Below the pieces are notes generated by a model that was given only the letters and a program-made list of their open reading frames with translations, was not told where the DNA came from and made no database searches. The position numbers were made by a program, and so were the translations under genes. A stretch of DNA of 62,121 nucleotides from a virus, in IMG/VR virus record IMGVR_UViG_3300029787_000032, positions 1 to 62,121 of that record. The stretch is one strand, 5' to 3'. Positions 48,101 to 56,474 of this stretch are shown piece after piece; position 1 is the first letter of the stretch; each line of letters starts with the position of its first letter.

Positions 48101-49524
48101 TGCCTTGCTTTTAACACTTGAAAAGCTTCTTCTACAGCGGCTTTCTTTTTAATTTCAAATTCTTTTCCTGAAAATTTATACTTAACTCCTTTGTCAAAGG
48201 CAGCAAAATAATTTGCTGAGTCTCTTACTAACGTGGCTTCTATAGCTTCGTTTATTTCACTCTTTAATTTTTTTGTAGTTGCCTTGTTTAATTTTTTTTC
48301 TTTAAATGCAGCTAGAACAGACTTTGTTATTCTTGTTCTAATGTTTCTTACATTTTTTACAGCGTTTACAAAATTTTCTAACTCTTCCCCTTTAAGTCCT
48401 CTATCAATAAACATTTTTTCAAGTTCTTTTAAACGCAAAGCTCCTCCTTCTGCAGCGTCACCACTTAAAACTCTATTCACATCTTTAAGAACCGCTTGTT
48501 CCCGTGTAAGTGTAGTAGGGCCAGTTGTGTTTAAATTTATTTTAGAGGTGTTAGCTACAGCCTTTACTTGTTCTGATAGTTTCGGTAAAAATATATTTAA
48601 ATCACTTCTAATTGCTTTTAAAGCATCTGTTGCTCCCGCTAATCTAGATTGAACTTCTCTTGGATTTATGCCTTCAGGAGCTAAATAACGTCCAAGCATT
48701 GATCTAAATTTTTCGCCTAAAGTTTTTTCGTTTTCTGCAACAAATTTTAATTGTCTTATAGATAGTGGGGCTACTTTTTGTTTTGCAGTTTTAATATATC
48801 CCAATGTTTTTCTAGTCAAATCTCCTACTGCAGGTTTTGCAAGAATGTTCTGAAGAGGATTTATAACAAGAGGAGACACAATTTTTCCTGCACCAGACGC
48901 TCCTTTTGCTCCTAATTTAAATGTAGTTTTAATTGCAGGGCCAGCTGCAGTTGAAATAAGTCCTCCTAAAACTCCTCCTTCTATACCTGTCAATACTTTT
49001 TGTTTTAAAACTTCTTCTGCCTTTTCTCTTCCTTCCTTGCCTTCAACTTGAGTTTCATAGTCACTATAAAGACCAAAAGCTTCTCCTAATGTTGCATCTC
49101 TAGCTGATCCAGTAACAGAGTCCGCAATAACAGCAGGTGCTCCGTAATATCCCATTTTTCCAGCAATTCTAGATGCAGTGTTAGCTTTGGTTGCACTACC
49201 GAGATCGCGCATTTTTTTCATTGCTCCCATTTTACTACCAATCTTTAACGCTGCTCCGTAAGGAACTCCGTATTGAAGAGCAATTTCTACAAATTTACCA
49301 ACTCCGTCAGTAACATTAATTTTTGGGTAATTTTCTTCTAATGCAGTTACAAGGTTTGTGTCAGCAGCATAATCAACAAACCCCGCTCCTAACTCTAAAA
49401 TTGCTTCAGGTATTTTTAAAAGACCTGATGCTACTCCTAAACCTATATTTTCAAAAACATTAAACTCAGGACCTTTGGTCCCTTCTTCAGTGCCAAATAA
49501 ATAAAATCTGTCTTTCTTTGCCAT
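45127..49524 (-). CDS. Large internal virion / ejection-type protein
   Basis: 1465 residues, the longest gene here, basic and mainly helical. The N-terminal ~250 residues alternate Gly/Ala-rich amphipathic helices (FENIGLGVASGLLKIPEAILELGAGFVDYAAD; LKQKVLTGIEGGVLGGLISTAAGPA), as in proteins that enter membranes. Long Lys/Glu helical parts follow. No lytic transglycosylase motif was noticed. Size and position next to fibre and nozzle genes fit an internal core protein injected with DNA (T7 gp16-like in role), by inference. Confidence 0.65.
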   Translation of the reverse strand: MAKKDRFYLFGTEEGTKGPEFNVFENIGLGVASGLLKIPEAILELGAGFVDYAADTNLVTALEENYPKINVTDGVGKFVEIALQYGVPYGAALKIGSKMGAMKKMRDLGSATKANTASRIAGKMGYYGAPAVIADSVTGSARDATLGEAFGLYSDYETQVEGKEGREKAEEVLKQKVLTGIEGGVLGGLISTAAGPAIKTTFKLGAKGASGAGKIVSPLVINPLQNILAKPAVGDLTRKTLGYIKTAKQKVAPLSIRQLKFVAENEKTLGEKFRSMLGRYLAPEGINPREVQSRLAGATDALKAIRSDLNIFLPKLSEQVKAVANTSKINLNTTGPTTLTREQAVLKDVNRVLSGDAAEGGALRLKELEKMFIDRGLKGEELENFVNAVKNVRNIRTRITKSVLAAFKEKKLNKATTKKLKSEINEAIEATLVRDSANYFAAFDKGVKYKFSGKEFEIKKKAAVEEAFQVLKARQKNLETQAKNSGKKFTKTSDEVLRENAKNQVRQLITLAENQRSEGSFFHELRIRKAIGDKEGATEKYFSTISKDMINKRFFKEGDKYSLRLKNLLGAEFAPLKGFEDKYMALGQQLGMKRYINSLVNHNKSLGEAVANRMEKIFFKPTKDAKTLMKEKGITEDLATAEVSLDLRRQVAKEYGLDIEKVPELVLTGPNKFKGTKAVEEDVFGIYDAINPQKQGGTFYTTEQIAQNLNGMREMTDTLLTMPFYRSFLMAKGGTQIGKTILSPVTQIRNFTSAAFFALHNGHFGNPFGKGEFSITDVLKTHIDELFPKGVVDQAGLQKMAQEARRKLELGVTSGSLVQGEIDDILLDIARTKSNYKTTDGLFNSVYNSKKFKALRGASEKSVQNITDFTKSTYNKANQFYSKGDDFWKDYGYRYTMSQLNEALPDITSLNPITKQNYTQKEIAELIEEAHVHLFKRRPNILKEGAERGKKFGTLGTEYKARKELMEEFAAEYVKNTYPNYSYVSQAIRELRRLPIGNFISFPAEILRTSSNLAVLTGRELSIATKNEVLNTAVRKMGSRRLLGQMAGYSSGPILATYSMKMLGMTEEQYEALRESQVAEWNQFSDLIMVGKQKDKDGNVKYKYLNFAYQNPYDYIRSPIYNFFGEYSATGKMGLDHEDRFVRSALQSVSSLFQPFIGEAIFTERSLDVLRGSTNTGKRIWDKNVDDAGDIIVRSFTHMLKGISPGVFTQAANVSEAVAKNVTPYGKQYDLSDELIALLSGVRVYEADMKNNLNFSINNHLRSIQTLKSRAGAQIFAANVTPNTVASAYKEYVEGSYKEYNEMKKILNDLELLGFEKKYINKYFKQRKVRKDIVKTLRRDRFVPPKWETFFNDQRFEKIAKDRGISRRLLFPTSTTRAIERQYRNVDLLQSLDKVRGIIKNKEKNRNERIAQRTAIQGQGTTAGGSPLNTPSAKVTGMTQPLGGLSSGNLRQRIIRDDEFLKDLA

Positions 49525-51122
49525 TACAACATTCCATCTGTTGAGGCCTCATCTTCAGCAAGTGGCATAGTTACTTGAACATTATATTTTTGTTCAAATC
49601 TATTTAAATCTTCTATGGTTTGCGCTTCTGCTAAATCCATCAATGCTTCTGGACTGTTGACTAATAGTCTTACAACATCGTCGTTAATATAATCTGGTAA
49701 CTGAGCTCTTAATTCTTCAAACGTAATGGACTCTGTTTCGGTTTGCGCTGTTGGAGCAATTTGATTAGGAGCTGATAAAAGATCCGTTGTCGCTTGTCCT
49801 CCCACGTTTAAACCCACTCTACCTCCTTTAGCACTAGGTGTTCTGTCTGGCACAGCAAATGGGTTTGCAGTAACAGTGTCTGCCGTAATTGTTTTGTCAA
49901 GCAAACTATCAGAAGAGCCTCCAACAAGGCCTTTTGTTGCAACTTCAAATGCTTCTGCAAAACTTGCACCTTTGTTTTCACTTATATAGTCCGCTATTTG
50001 TTCCATAAGAACATCATTTCCCATAGCCTGTAAAATCATATTGTTTTCAAAATCAGTGGTTCCTGTTAAAAGCTCTAAAACTTTTTGTTGAGGAATACCT
50101 CTGTTAATAAAGTATTCTGCTAATTCAACTTGAGCTCCCGGTCTTTCAGGAGTTAGTCCTGTGTCGGCTCTAGTAGCATATCTATCGTAGACATCTTTAT
50201 CGTACTCAGCTTCCGTTGCATACAGTTCTTTCATAGGATCTTGAAAAGATTTTGCTAACATAGGAATTAAAGATTGTCCTCTTTGTACAGGATCTGCTGC
50301 TCCTATATTTATTAAAGATGTATTTAAAGCTTGTTTTTTTGCTTTCTCATCTATACCTAATTGTTCTCGAGCTCCAAGTATTTTGTTAATGTAGTCTTCT
50401 CTAAATTCATCTGTTGTCTGATCTCTTCCCATTAAACTGTCTCTATCAACAAGAGAAGTAAGTCCTGCATCAGTTTCACCACCGCCAACATCTTCACTAC
50501 CACCAACATCTTCACCACTTTCATCTAAAGTAGGTGGTATTTCTATTTTCGCTGTTAAATTACCTCCAGATTTTTCATTTAATTCTGTTTCTTGTTTTTT
50601 TATTTTTTCTGCAAAGTCTGTTAAATTTACTTTGACCCTACTGTTAATTGAATTTGTAATTGCTTTTAAAGCATTGTTTATAGTGTAGTCACCACCAAAA
50701 TTTTGTTGAACTACATCTATTGGAACAGAGTATTTATCAGAGATATCATTAAGAATTGTAGTGTTAAGTTCTTGCGCTATTATTTCCTGTTGTTCTTTTG
50801 GAAGAGAAAAAAAAGTTTCTTTTAAATTTCTATCATTTAATTCTTTATTTAATCTAAAATAATATTCTTTTGCCGCTAAACTTAAACTGTTAATATCAGC
50901 TGGATTTAACAGAAAAGGTTTATTTCTTCCTTTAAACAAAGATTCTTTAGCTTTTATAGTTTGCCCTTCTGCAACAGTCTGTGAAATTAGGTCCCCACCT
51001 TTATTCAATTTTACCCGTCCGCCGACCGCGAACTCTTGTCTTTCGACTAACCCAGAAGCTATTCCTGTACCATAATGATGATACGGCGTGTGTGTAAATA
51101 ATTTTCTATTAAAAACTGACAT
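49524..51122 (-). CDS. Virion-module protein with two GGRV motifs
   Basis: 532 residues. Near the start EFAVGGRVKLNKGGDL and near residue 435 SAKGGRVGLNVGGQA, versions of a short Gly-rich motif seen in several genes here. In between are helical, acidic stretches and a Gly/Glu/Asp-rich linker (GEDVGGSEDVGGGETD). One-base overlaps tie it to neighbours. Likely an internal or ejected virion protein; no family is recognised. Confidence 0.62.
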   Translation of the reverse strand: MSVFNRKLFTHTPYHHYGTGIASGLVERQEFAVGGRVKLNKGGDLISQTVAEGQTIKAKESLFKGRNKPFLLNPADINSLSLAAKEYYFRLNKELNDRNLKETFFSLPKEQQEIIAQELNTTILNDISDKYSVPIDVVQQNFGGDYTINNALKAITNSINSRVKVNLTDFAEKIKKQETELNEKSGGNLTAKIEIPPTLDESGEDVGGSEDVGGGETDAGLTSLVDRDSLMGRDQTTDEFREDYINKILGAREQLGIDEKAKKQALNTSLINIGAADPVQRGQSLIPMLAKSFQDPMKELYATEAEYDKDVYDRYATRADTGLTPERPGAQVELAEYFINRGIPQQKVLELLTGTTDFENNMILQAMGNDVLMEQIADYISENKGASFAEAFEVATKGLVGGSSDSLLDKTITADTVTANPFAVPDRTPSAKGGRVGLNVGGQATTDLLSAPNQIAPTAQTETESITFEELRAQLPDYINDDVVRLLVNSPEALMDLAEAQTIEDLNRFEQKYNVQVTMPLAEDEASTDGML

Positions 51123-51868
51123 TATCCCATTTGTCCTAAAGATCTTCCAATTCCAATGCCACCTATACCTCCTTGAAACACGTTAGGCATATTTGGTTGT
51201 TGGAACATAGGCATACCAAATGTTGCTTGCTGTAAGAAAGCAGCTTGATTCATAGGTAATTGATATGAGAGTCGTGCTCTTTCAGCATCATAGCCTCTTC
51301 TTGTTTGTCCTAAATTGAATAACGCGTTGACGTCTCCTAGTCTTTGTTGCTGCATTTGAGAACCAAGTCCAGCCATTAAACCTGATGCGTTTTGCGCTGC
51401 TTGTTGTGATTGTTGAAACCCTTGATTGTATAAATCACCAATGGTGTTTCTCATTGTATTCGCTTGTTCTCCTTTTAACGCTGCATCAAACACAGCTCCA
51501 CGAGTTCCAGACCCTGCAAATGATCCAGATTGAATAGCTCGTTGATCAGCTTGTGCTTGTTGTAAGCCAAATTGTTTGTTTAAATCAGTCATTGTGTTTT
51601 GAACCACGTTTTGAGTGTATGGGTTCATAAATGCAGAAGCTCCTTGAGGTCCCGCGTATTGAGCTGCTTTTTCAATATAAGGCATGTACGAGCCAAGACC
51701 TTGAGTTAATATTCCTGCCGCTCCTGATTGATACGGATCAAAGCCCGGAGACATTGCTCCAACATTAACAGGCCTACTTGCAAGATTAGATGCTTGACCG
51801 ATTGTTTTTTGATAAGCTTCTTGAAGAAACTTAGGCATGTTGGTGTAATCGCCAGCTGGTGTAGCCAT
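51122..51868 (-). CDS. Gln/Gly-rich virion-module protein
   Basis: 248 residues. MPKFLQEAYQKTIGQASNLASRPVNVGAMSPGFDPYQSGAAGILTQGLGSYMPYIEKAAQYAGPQGA in parts, then helical Gln-rich sequence (LNKQFGLQQAQADQRAIQSGSFAGSGTRGAVFDAAL; GFQQSQQAAQNASGLMAGLG). Proteins of this kind are common before internal-core genes in marine podoviruses and resemble DNA-ejection proteins in composition. Exact role unknown. Confidence 0.62.
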   Translation of the reverse strand: MATPAGDYTNMPKFLQEAYQKTIGQASNLASRPVNVGAMSPGFDPYQSGAAGILTQGLGSYMPYIEKAAQYAGPQGASAFMNPYTQNVVQNTMTDLNKQFGLQQAQADQRAIQSGSFAGSGTRGAVFDAALKGEQANTMRNTIGDLYNQGFQQSQQAAQNASGLMAGLGSQMQQQRLGDVNALFNLGQTRRGYDAERARLSYQLPMNQAAFLQQATFGMPMFQQPNMPNVFQGGIGGIGIGRSLGQMG

Positions 51869-51872
51869 AACT

Positions 51873-53114
51873 TTATCCTCTTCCTTGGTTTTCTAAACTG
51901 TGCATCATATTATACATACGTTTTGCACCTTCATTAATACTACCACCACCTGCTGCTCGTACAGCGTCAGCGGTCATTACAAATTCATTTTTCGCCAACA
52001 TTGCTGGCACATCATCTTTACGTTCTTTTGCTCCCATTGGAATAAAACCTCCACCTCTACCATCTAACTGTTGTCCTTGTGGCACCATTGATGTCTGTGG
52101 TATACTACCAAGTCCGCCCATATTATAGTTTGTTCGTGCTTCAATCATACCACCGTCTGCTTGATTTGTCCTTAGATATTGTTGCATTATGTGTAGCAAC
52201 ATTTTTCTTGTTTGTGCATCAGATGCTCCTAACATATCTGCAAGTTCCATTCTATGTTGTGGGTTTCGTACGTCATACATTCCGCCCGCAGATGAGTTCA
52301 TTATAGATAAGAATTCTCTGTTCAATTGATCGTAGCCGTCTGGAACAGCTGCCGCAGCTGTGTTTCTACCTCCTTCATCTTCATCTTCATCTCCAAATCC
52401 AAGTAAATCAGACAGTCCACCTAAAAATCCATGAACTCTGCCGCCATCTTGATAGACAGCTGCTGGATCATAATTTACACTGGCTAATGGGTTTTCTTGT
52501 TGTAGTTCTGCTAAAGATTTGTTAAAACCACTGCCTGCTATTTTTTTCTCCATGTCTTTTTTAGCAAAATAAGACTCTAGTGCTCCTGCACCGCCAAACA
52601 ATAGATCTTTCATTGTTATTCCAAGATTACCTTTTCCAAACAATATATCACTTAATCCGCCACCGCCCGGTCTTCCTTGACCATACTGTTTAATTTGTCT
52701 TCCATACTCATCGTACGCAACTGGAGGCTGTTCTCCAGTAAACCCTGTTTTCAATAGATTACCAAATTTACCGCCCTGACCTTGAATGTTTTTAAATATG
52801 CTTCCGATTCCTTGTCCTAAATTACTCCCTGCAATTTGACCTACGCCCGGAATGTTTTTTAATCCACCAACTAGTGCATCACTGATGCCCCCACCAAATT
52901 GAGGCATTCCCGCACCTTTGGCAAATGACCCTAGGCCGTAGGCTCCAAGCCCCGACATAGCTGCCTTCATTAAATTTCCTTCTCGAATTCCACCTGCAAC
53001 ACCCATCATGGCGCCAAGAGCTGGATTGAACATACCAACTATAGGAGCTAATCCTCCTACTTCTTTTGGTATAACTTTTTTAGCTATTTTCTTTAATGAT
53101 TTTCCAATACCCAT
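51873..53114 (-). CDS. Gly-rich virion-module protein, ejection-type
   Basis: 413 residues. The basic start MGIGKSLKKIAKKVIPKEVGG is followed by a Gly/Ala-rich hydrophobic region (ALGAMMGVAGGIREGNLMKAAMSGLGAYGLGSFAKG) and later YQDGGRVHGFLGGLSDL, AKNEFVMTADAVRAAGGGSINEGAKRMYNMMHSLENQGRG in parts. The final segment KNEFVMTADAVRAAGGG is widespread at the end of marine phage internal proteins. Contains one copy of the GGRV motif. Probable internal virion protein. Confidence 0.65.
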   Translation of the reverse strand: MGIGKSLKKIAKKVIPKEVGGLAPIVGMFNPALGAMMGVAGGIREGNLMKAAMSGLGAYGLGSFAKGAGMPQFGGGISDALVGGLKNIPGVGQIAGSNLGQGIGSIFKNIQGQGGKFGNLLKTGFTGEQPPVAYDEYGRQIKQYGQGRPGGGGLSDILFGKGNLGITMKDLLFGGAGALESYFAKKDMEKKIAGSGFNKSLAELQQENPLASVNYDPAAVYQDGGRVHGFLGGLSDLLGFGDEDEDEGGRNTAAAAVPDGYDQLNREFLSIMNSSAGGMYDVRNPQHRMELADMLGASDAQTRKMLLHIMQQYLRTNQADGGMIEARTNYNMGGLGSIPQTSMVPQGQQLDGRGGGFIPMGAKERKDDVPAMLAKNEFVMTADAVRAAGGGSINEGAKRMYNMMHSLENQGRG

Positions 53115-53117
53115 AAA

Positions 53118-53801
53118 TTAACTCGCTGCATAGAGTGGCATGTAGTATGTTGTACCACCTTGTTTAACTTTTATATATCTTGAAATTGAACCAACAGAGC
53201 CAGTCTCTACGCTACTACCTGATCCTGCTGTACCATCAAAATCAATAAACGGTGCATCGGTATCATCTTGATCCAATGTAAGGCAGGGATTGCCACTTGA
53301 CCCTGAGTATTGTAACTTAGCGGCAGTACCGGAAGCGTTGACAGTTAGACCTGACAAGGTTCCTACACTAGTTATAGCAGTCTGCGCTGCTGTGGTCAAC
53401 GTTAAATCAGACACATATGTCTTAATTCTTGACGCTGTAACCTTCTTATTATCACTGTTAGCGTATGTTTCTGTGCCTAGATTTAAGTCTAACATAAAGA
53501 ATACATCATTATTGTTAATAGCGTCACCTTGAGTTGTAGCTCCAGCAAGGTCTAATTTTGTTATATCTATATCAGCAACTGAGCTTACTTGAGCGTTAGC
53601 TACTGTTGCTGAACCAATTGCTGGTGCTTCAAAACCAGTGTCAAGGTCTAAGTCTTCTGTTGCTACAGCACGATCTATTTCAAGAATGTTTTGCTCAATT
53701 ACACTTGTAAGAAGATTTATATGCTCACCTAAGACATCCGTTGTCGGTTGGCCGTTAAGCGCTGTAAATCGTGGTAATGATCTAAATCGTGATCCTGACA
53801 T
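53118..53801 (-). CDS. Tail or fibre-anchor structural protein
   Basis: 227 residues: RSLPRFTALNGQPTTDVLGEHINLLTSVIEQNILEIDRAVATEDLDLDTG in parts, then beta-rich fibre-like sequence (DNKKVTASRIKTYVSDLTLTTAAQTAITSVGTLSGLTVNASG) ending in ISRYIKVKQGGTTYYMPLYAAS, a compact beta end domain. Follows the nozzle-like gene with a one-base overlap. Probably a fibre-like appendage of the tail. Confidence 0.65.
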   Translation of the reverse strand: MSGSRFRSLPRFTALNGQPTTDVLGEHINLLTSVIEQNILEIDRAVATEDLDLDTGFEAPAIGSATVANAQVSSVADIDITKLDLAGATTQGDAINNNDVFFMLDLNLGTETYANSDNKKVTASRIKTYVSDLTLTTAAQTAITSVGTLSGLTVNASGTAAKLQYSGSSGNPCLTLDQDDTDAPFIDFDGTAGSGSSVETGSVGSISRYIKVKQGGTTYYMPLYAAS

Positions 53802-55303
53802 TATCGTTTACCATCAGGTTGAATGTTTAAACGAATGTCACCAAGTCTCCAGTGTGAACTAGTTGCGTTACTTGATAAGATAACAGACATCTGTCGTCCA
53901 CGTGCTCTGATACTTGCAAACTCAGTTGTCGTTGCTAATGTTTCAGTTGCTTCTGTTATTTGAGAAGCATTTGGATATATTCTAAATTTTAAATTCATAC
54001 TGACTGAACCAACTTGATCATCAAAGTCTGGTATAACTTTGTCTACAAACATAATATCGTCACCGTCTTGAATGTCCATTTCTCCAGACGTCAACGTACA
54101 AGACATAGCAGATGATTCATCGTCTGTGCCAAACTCGTGTTTGTAAATGTATGAAGACGTTGCAGCAACTGAACTTGCGATAGGATTATCGTAAATACCT
54201 TCAGGTGCCCACGCTCCTCTGACTAATGACCCGATAGACCATACTCGTTCTTTATAGTTGTAGATGACGTATTTATTTATATCTTCAGCGTCGTCATTAG
54301 TTCCCGCTGGATAAAACCACCATACTTCATTAAACTTAGGATTAATGCCAGCAAAACATTTTATCTTTTGTTGTTTGGTTAGATTATCAAATACATGACG
54401 TTCTACTGAACAAGGTATCTGTTGTACACCACCTGCATATTGATAGAAGCCATCATTGCCCATCCAAAACACTGTGCCGTTAAACTCGGCTGCTGCCTGC
54501 GGCCCAACAATACCTGCATTTTCTGCAACTTGTTGAAATGCAAACACATCAGGTTGTCCAACAAATGTCATGGTAAATACTGACGTATCAGAAAACAAAA
54601 GAATAGCTCCTCTTGTTCGTATGCCACCAAGAAGTAAGTTACCTCCAGTTAAGACTTGTGCGCCTGCAAAGTTAGAAGTAGCAGGAACAAAATCTGTAAT
54701 GTCTTGAAGATCAGAAAACGCTACGTTCATCGGGTTTGCTGCTGTACCGTCATGTGCTCCATACAGCACTACTTGTCTTGATGCAGAATTTACAATCACG
54801 CCATTTGCAGAAGCTGGAACTCCTGTAGTTGTTTCTGTAACAGCATTGGTTGCTGCGTTTGATTGAAAAGCACTTGTATCTAATCTTACAAGTCGTCCAC
54901 CAATACCGTTGACGCCAATTAAATCTTCACCAAACATATCCAATGTCCATACAGTATTGTATGTGTATGCTCCTGAACTGATCGTTGTGTGTTGTGCACC
55001 AGCTGTGTAGTTTGAAGCGGGTGTAATATCTACATAGCTGCCCGCACCATCATCATATAAATAAAGATGACTGTGTGTGCCGATGCCAATATAACGTTTT
55101 GAGTTGTTGGCACGAAATGGAAGCAGTGCTCGAACCACTCCACTTGCAATATTGTCAGTGTCTAGTTTTGCCCAACCACCTATTTTTTCTGGTCTATTCT
55201 GTAAGAATCTAATTTTATCTGCATCGATATACCTGCCTTCTTGAGAGTAAGCGCTCTCATCTTTAAATATTCCCGGAGCTATTTCTAGTTTTGATAAAGG
55301 CAT
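53801..55303 (-). CDS. Tail nozzle-like / stabilisation structural protein
   Basis: 500 residues, beta-rich throughout, beginning LSKLEIAPGIFKDESAYSQEGRYIDADKIRFLQNRPEKIGGW. Repeats of the type VRALLPFRANNSKRYIGIGTHSHLYLYDDG, RQVVLYGAHDGTAANPMNVAFSDLQDI and GTVFWMGNDGFYQYAGGVQQIPCSVERHVF suggest a propeller. This is a conserved tail protein of marine and SU10-like podoviruses, probably the nozzle (P22 gp10 or T7 gp12-like place). Confidence 0.72.
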   Translation of the reverse strand: MPLSKLEIAPGIFKDESAYSQEGRYIDADKIRFLQNRPEKIGGWAKLDTDNIASGVVRALLPFRANNSKRYIGIGTHSHLYLYDDGAGSYVDITPASNYTAGAQHTTISSGAYTYNTVWTLDMFGEDLIGVNGIGGRLVRLDTSAFQSNAATNAVTETTTGVPASANGVIVNSASRQVVLYGAHDGTAANPMNVAFSDLQDITDFVPATSNFAGAQVLTGGNLLLGGIRTRGAILLFSDTSVFTMTFVGQPDVFAFQQVAENAGIVGPQAAAEFNGTVFWMGNDGFYQYAGGVQQIPCSVERHVFDNLTKQQKIKCFAGINPKFNEVWWFYPAGTNDDAEDINKYVIYNYKERVWSIGSLVRGAWAPEGIYDNPIASSVAATSSYIYKHEFGTDDESSAMSCTLTSGEMDIQDGDDIMFVDKVIPDFDDQVGSVSMNLKFRIYPNASQITEATETLATTTEFASIRARGRQMSVILSSNATSSHWRLGDIRLNIQPDGKR

Positions 55304-55725
55304 TAGCTTACCCTTATTAAGGCTGTTGTCGCTGACGCTGTTGGTAATGTTATTGTTAATGTGCCACTAGATACTGACTTTGTAGAGCCAAAATCTATGA
55401 CTGCTATAGCTCTATTACTAGCAGATGAATTGTATATCAAAGCTCCTGCAGCATCACTGATTGTTGCACTTGTAAAAGACACATTGTCAAAATCAACAAA
55501 AGCCGTAGTGCCTGATAAGGATACAGCAACGTTTGCAAGTGTTGCACCGCCTGCTGTGTACCCTGTGCCACTTGATTCGTTTGTTGTAGAATATGCTGTA
55601 GTCGTTGCACCAAGTGTAGCACTTGACGTAAATAATGCCATCTTTAATGTATGCCCATCAAGGTCATGTAGACCTTGTAGAAGTTCTTGTTTGAATGAAT
55701 TACATAGTGCTTGTGTTATTGCCAT
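55303..55725 (-). CDS. Virion structural protein, FKQELLQG family
   Basis: 140 residues: FKQELLQGLHDLDGHTLKMALFTSSATLGATTTAYSTTNESSGTGYTAGGATLANVAVSLSGTTAFVDFDNVSFTSATISDAAGALIYN in parts, a well-conserved beta-rich tail-module protein in many phages, function undetermined. Followed directly by the nozzle-like gene. GGAG ribosome site. Confidence 0.78.
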   Translation of the reverse strand: MAITQALCNSFKQELLQGLHDLDGHTLKMALFTSSATLGATTTAYSTTNESSGTGYTAGGATLANVAVSLSGTTAFVDFDNVSFTSATISDAAGALIYNSSASNRAIAVIDFGSTKSVSSGTLTITLPTASATTALIRVS

Positions 55726-55734
55726 AATATCTCC

Positions 55735-55971
55735 TTACGGACTAATAGATGTCCATGATTCACCCGTGCCACCTGCGTTGACCGTTGACCATGTTTCTCC
55801 TGTCCCTGATGCGCTGATCTCTGTCCATAATTCGACTGAAGTGTCAACGCTACCTGCAAATGATACTACACCAAAAGCGTTTTCACCAAAAGTAGAAGTT
55901 TCTATTTTTTGAACAAGGTCGGTTGATATAGCCGAAAGAACGTATACCGGTGACCAATGTTCAGTGGCCAT
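55735..55971 (-). CDS. Small virion-module protein, 78 residues
   Basis: MATEHWSPVYVLSAISTDLVQKIETSTFGENAFGVVSFAGSV in parts, then SGTGETWSTVNAGGTGESWTSISP, where GTGE[TS]W is repeated. Its start overlaps the upstream stop (TAATG). Beta-rich; likely a minor fibre or tail protein. Function unknown. Confidence 0.62.
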   Translation of the reverse strand: MATEHWSPVYVLSAISTDLVQKIETSTFGENAFGVVSFAGSVDTSVELWTEISASGTGETWSTVNAGGTGESWTSISP

Positions 55972-56147
55972 TACTCAGCCTCTTGATCTTCTGACTTTTC
56001 CTCAGTTTCTTTATCTTGTGCAGCAGTCTCCGCTCTAAGCACATCCAATTCGGCTTGAAGTTTTGCATTAACATCAAGTGCTTGGTTTCTTTGCTTAGTA
56101 AGCATACTTATAAGACCGTTCACATAATTTTGAGTTTTTTCGTCCAT
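55971..56147 (-). CDS. Small helical acidic protein, 58 residues
   Basis: MDEKTQNYVNGLISMLTKQRNQALDVNAKLQAELDVLRAETAAQDKETEEKSEDQEAE in parts: one long helix likely to coil, acidic tail. AAAGG before the ATG, and the stop overlaps the next start as TAATG. Found by direct reading. May be a tail-assembly helper. Confidence 0.65.
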   Translation of the reverse strand: MDEKTQNYVNGLISMLTKQRNQALDVNAKLQAELDVLRAETAAQDKETEEKSEDQEAE

Positions 56148-56170
56148 TTCTATACCTTTCGTAAGTTATA

Positions 56171-56473
56171 TTAACTATCGTTTAATGTACTTATATCGAA
56201 CGAATTGTCAACTGTATCTACTGCTGGCGGGTTCTTGTGTACGTTATGTTTTTTATTAAACATATCATCCCAATGTGCCTCGTCCATAAGTGCTAGTATC
56301 TCAGCTTTAGTATAGCTACCCGGTGCTTTTGATGGTGTGTCTATCTTTTCAGATTTACTGAATGTATGAGAAAAGTCACCGTCAGTATATTTATACTCAA
56401 CGGACCATTCTGTTACATTACCATCAGCATTCTTTTTTGGTTTAGCTGATACCCATGTTTTAGTTACTGCCAT
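56171..56473 (-). CDS. Small conserved protein, 100 residues
   Basis: MAVTKTWVSAKPKKNADGNVTEWSVEYKYTDGDFSHTFSKSEKIDTPSKAPGSYTKAEILALMDEAHWDDMFNKKHN in parts. Beta strands then helices; the DGNVTEWSVEYKYTDG part resembles DUF7936-type small phage proteins. Lies between fibre and tail genes. Function unknown. Confidence 0.65.
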   Translation of the reverse strand: MAVTKTWVSAKPKKNADGNVTEWSVEYKYTDGDFSHTFSKSEKIDTPSKAPGSYTKAEILALMDEAHWDDMFNKKHNVHKNPPAVDTVDNSFDISTLNDS

Positions 56474-56474
56474 A

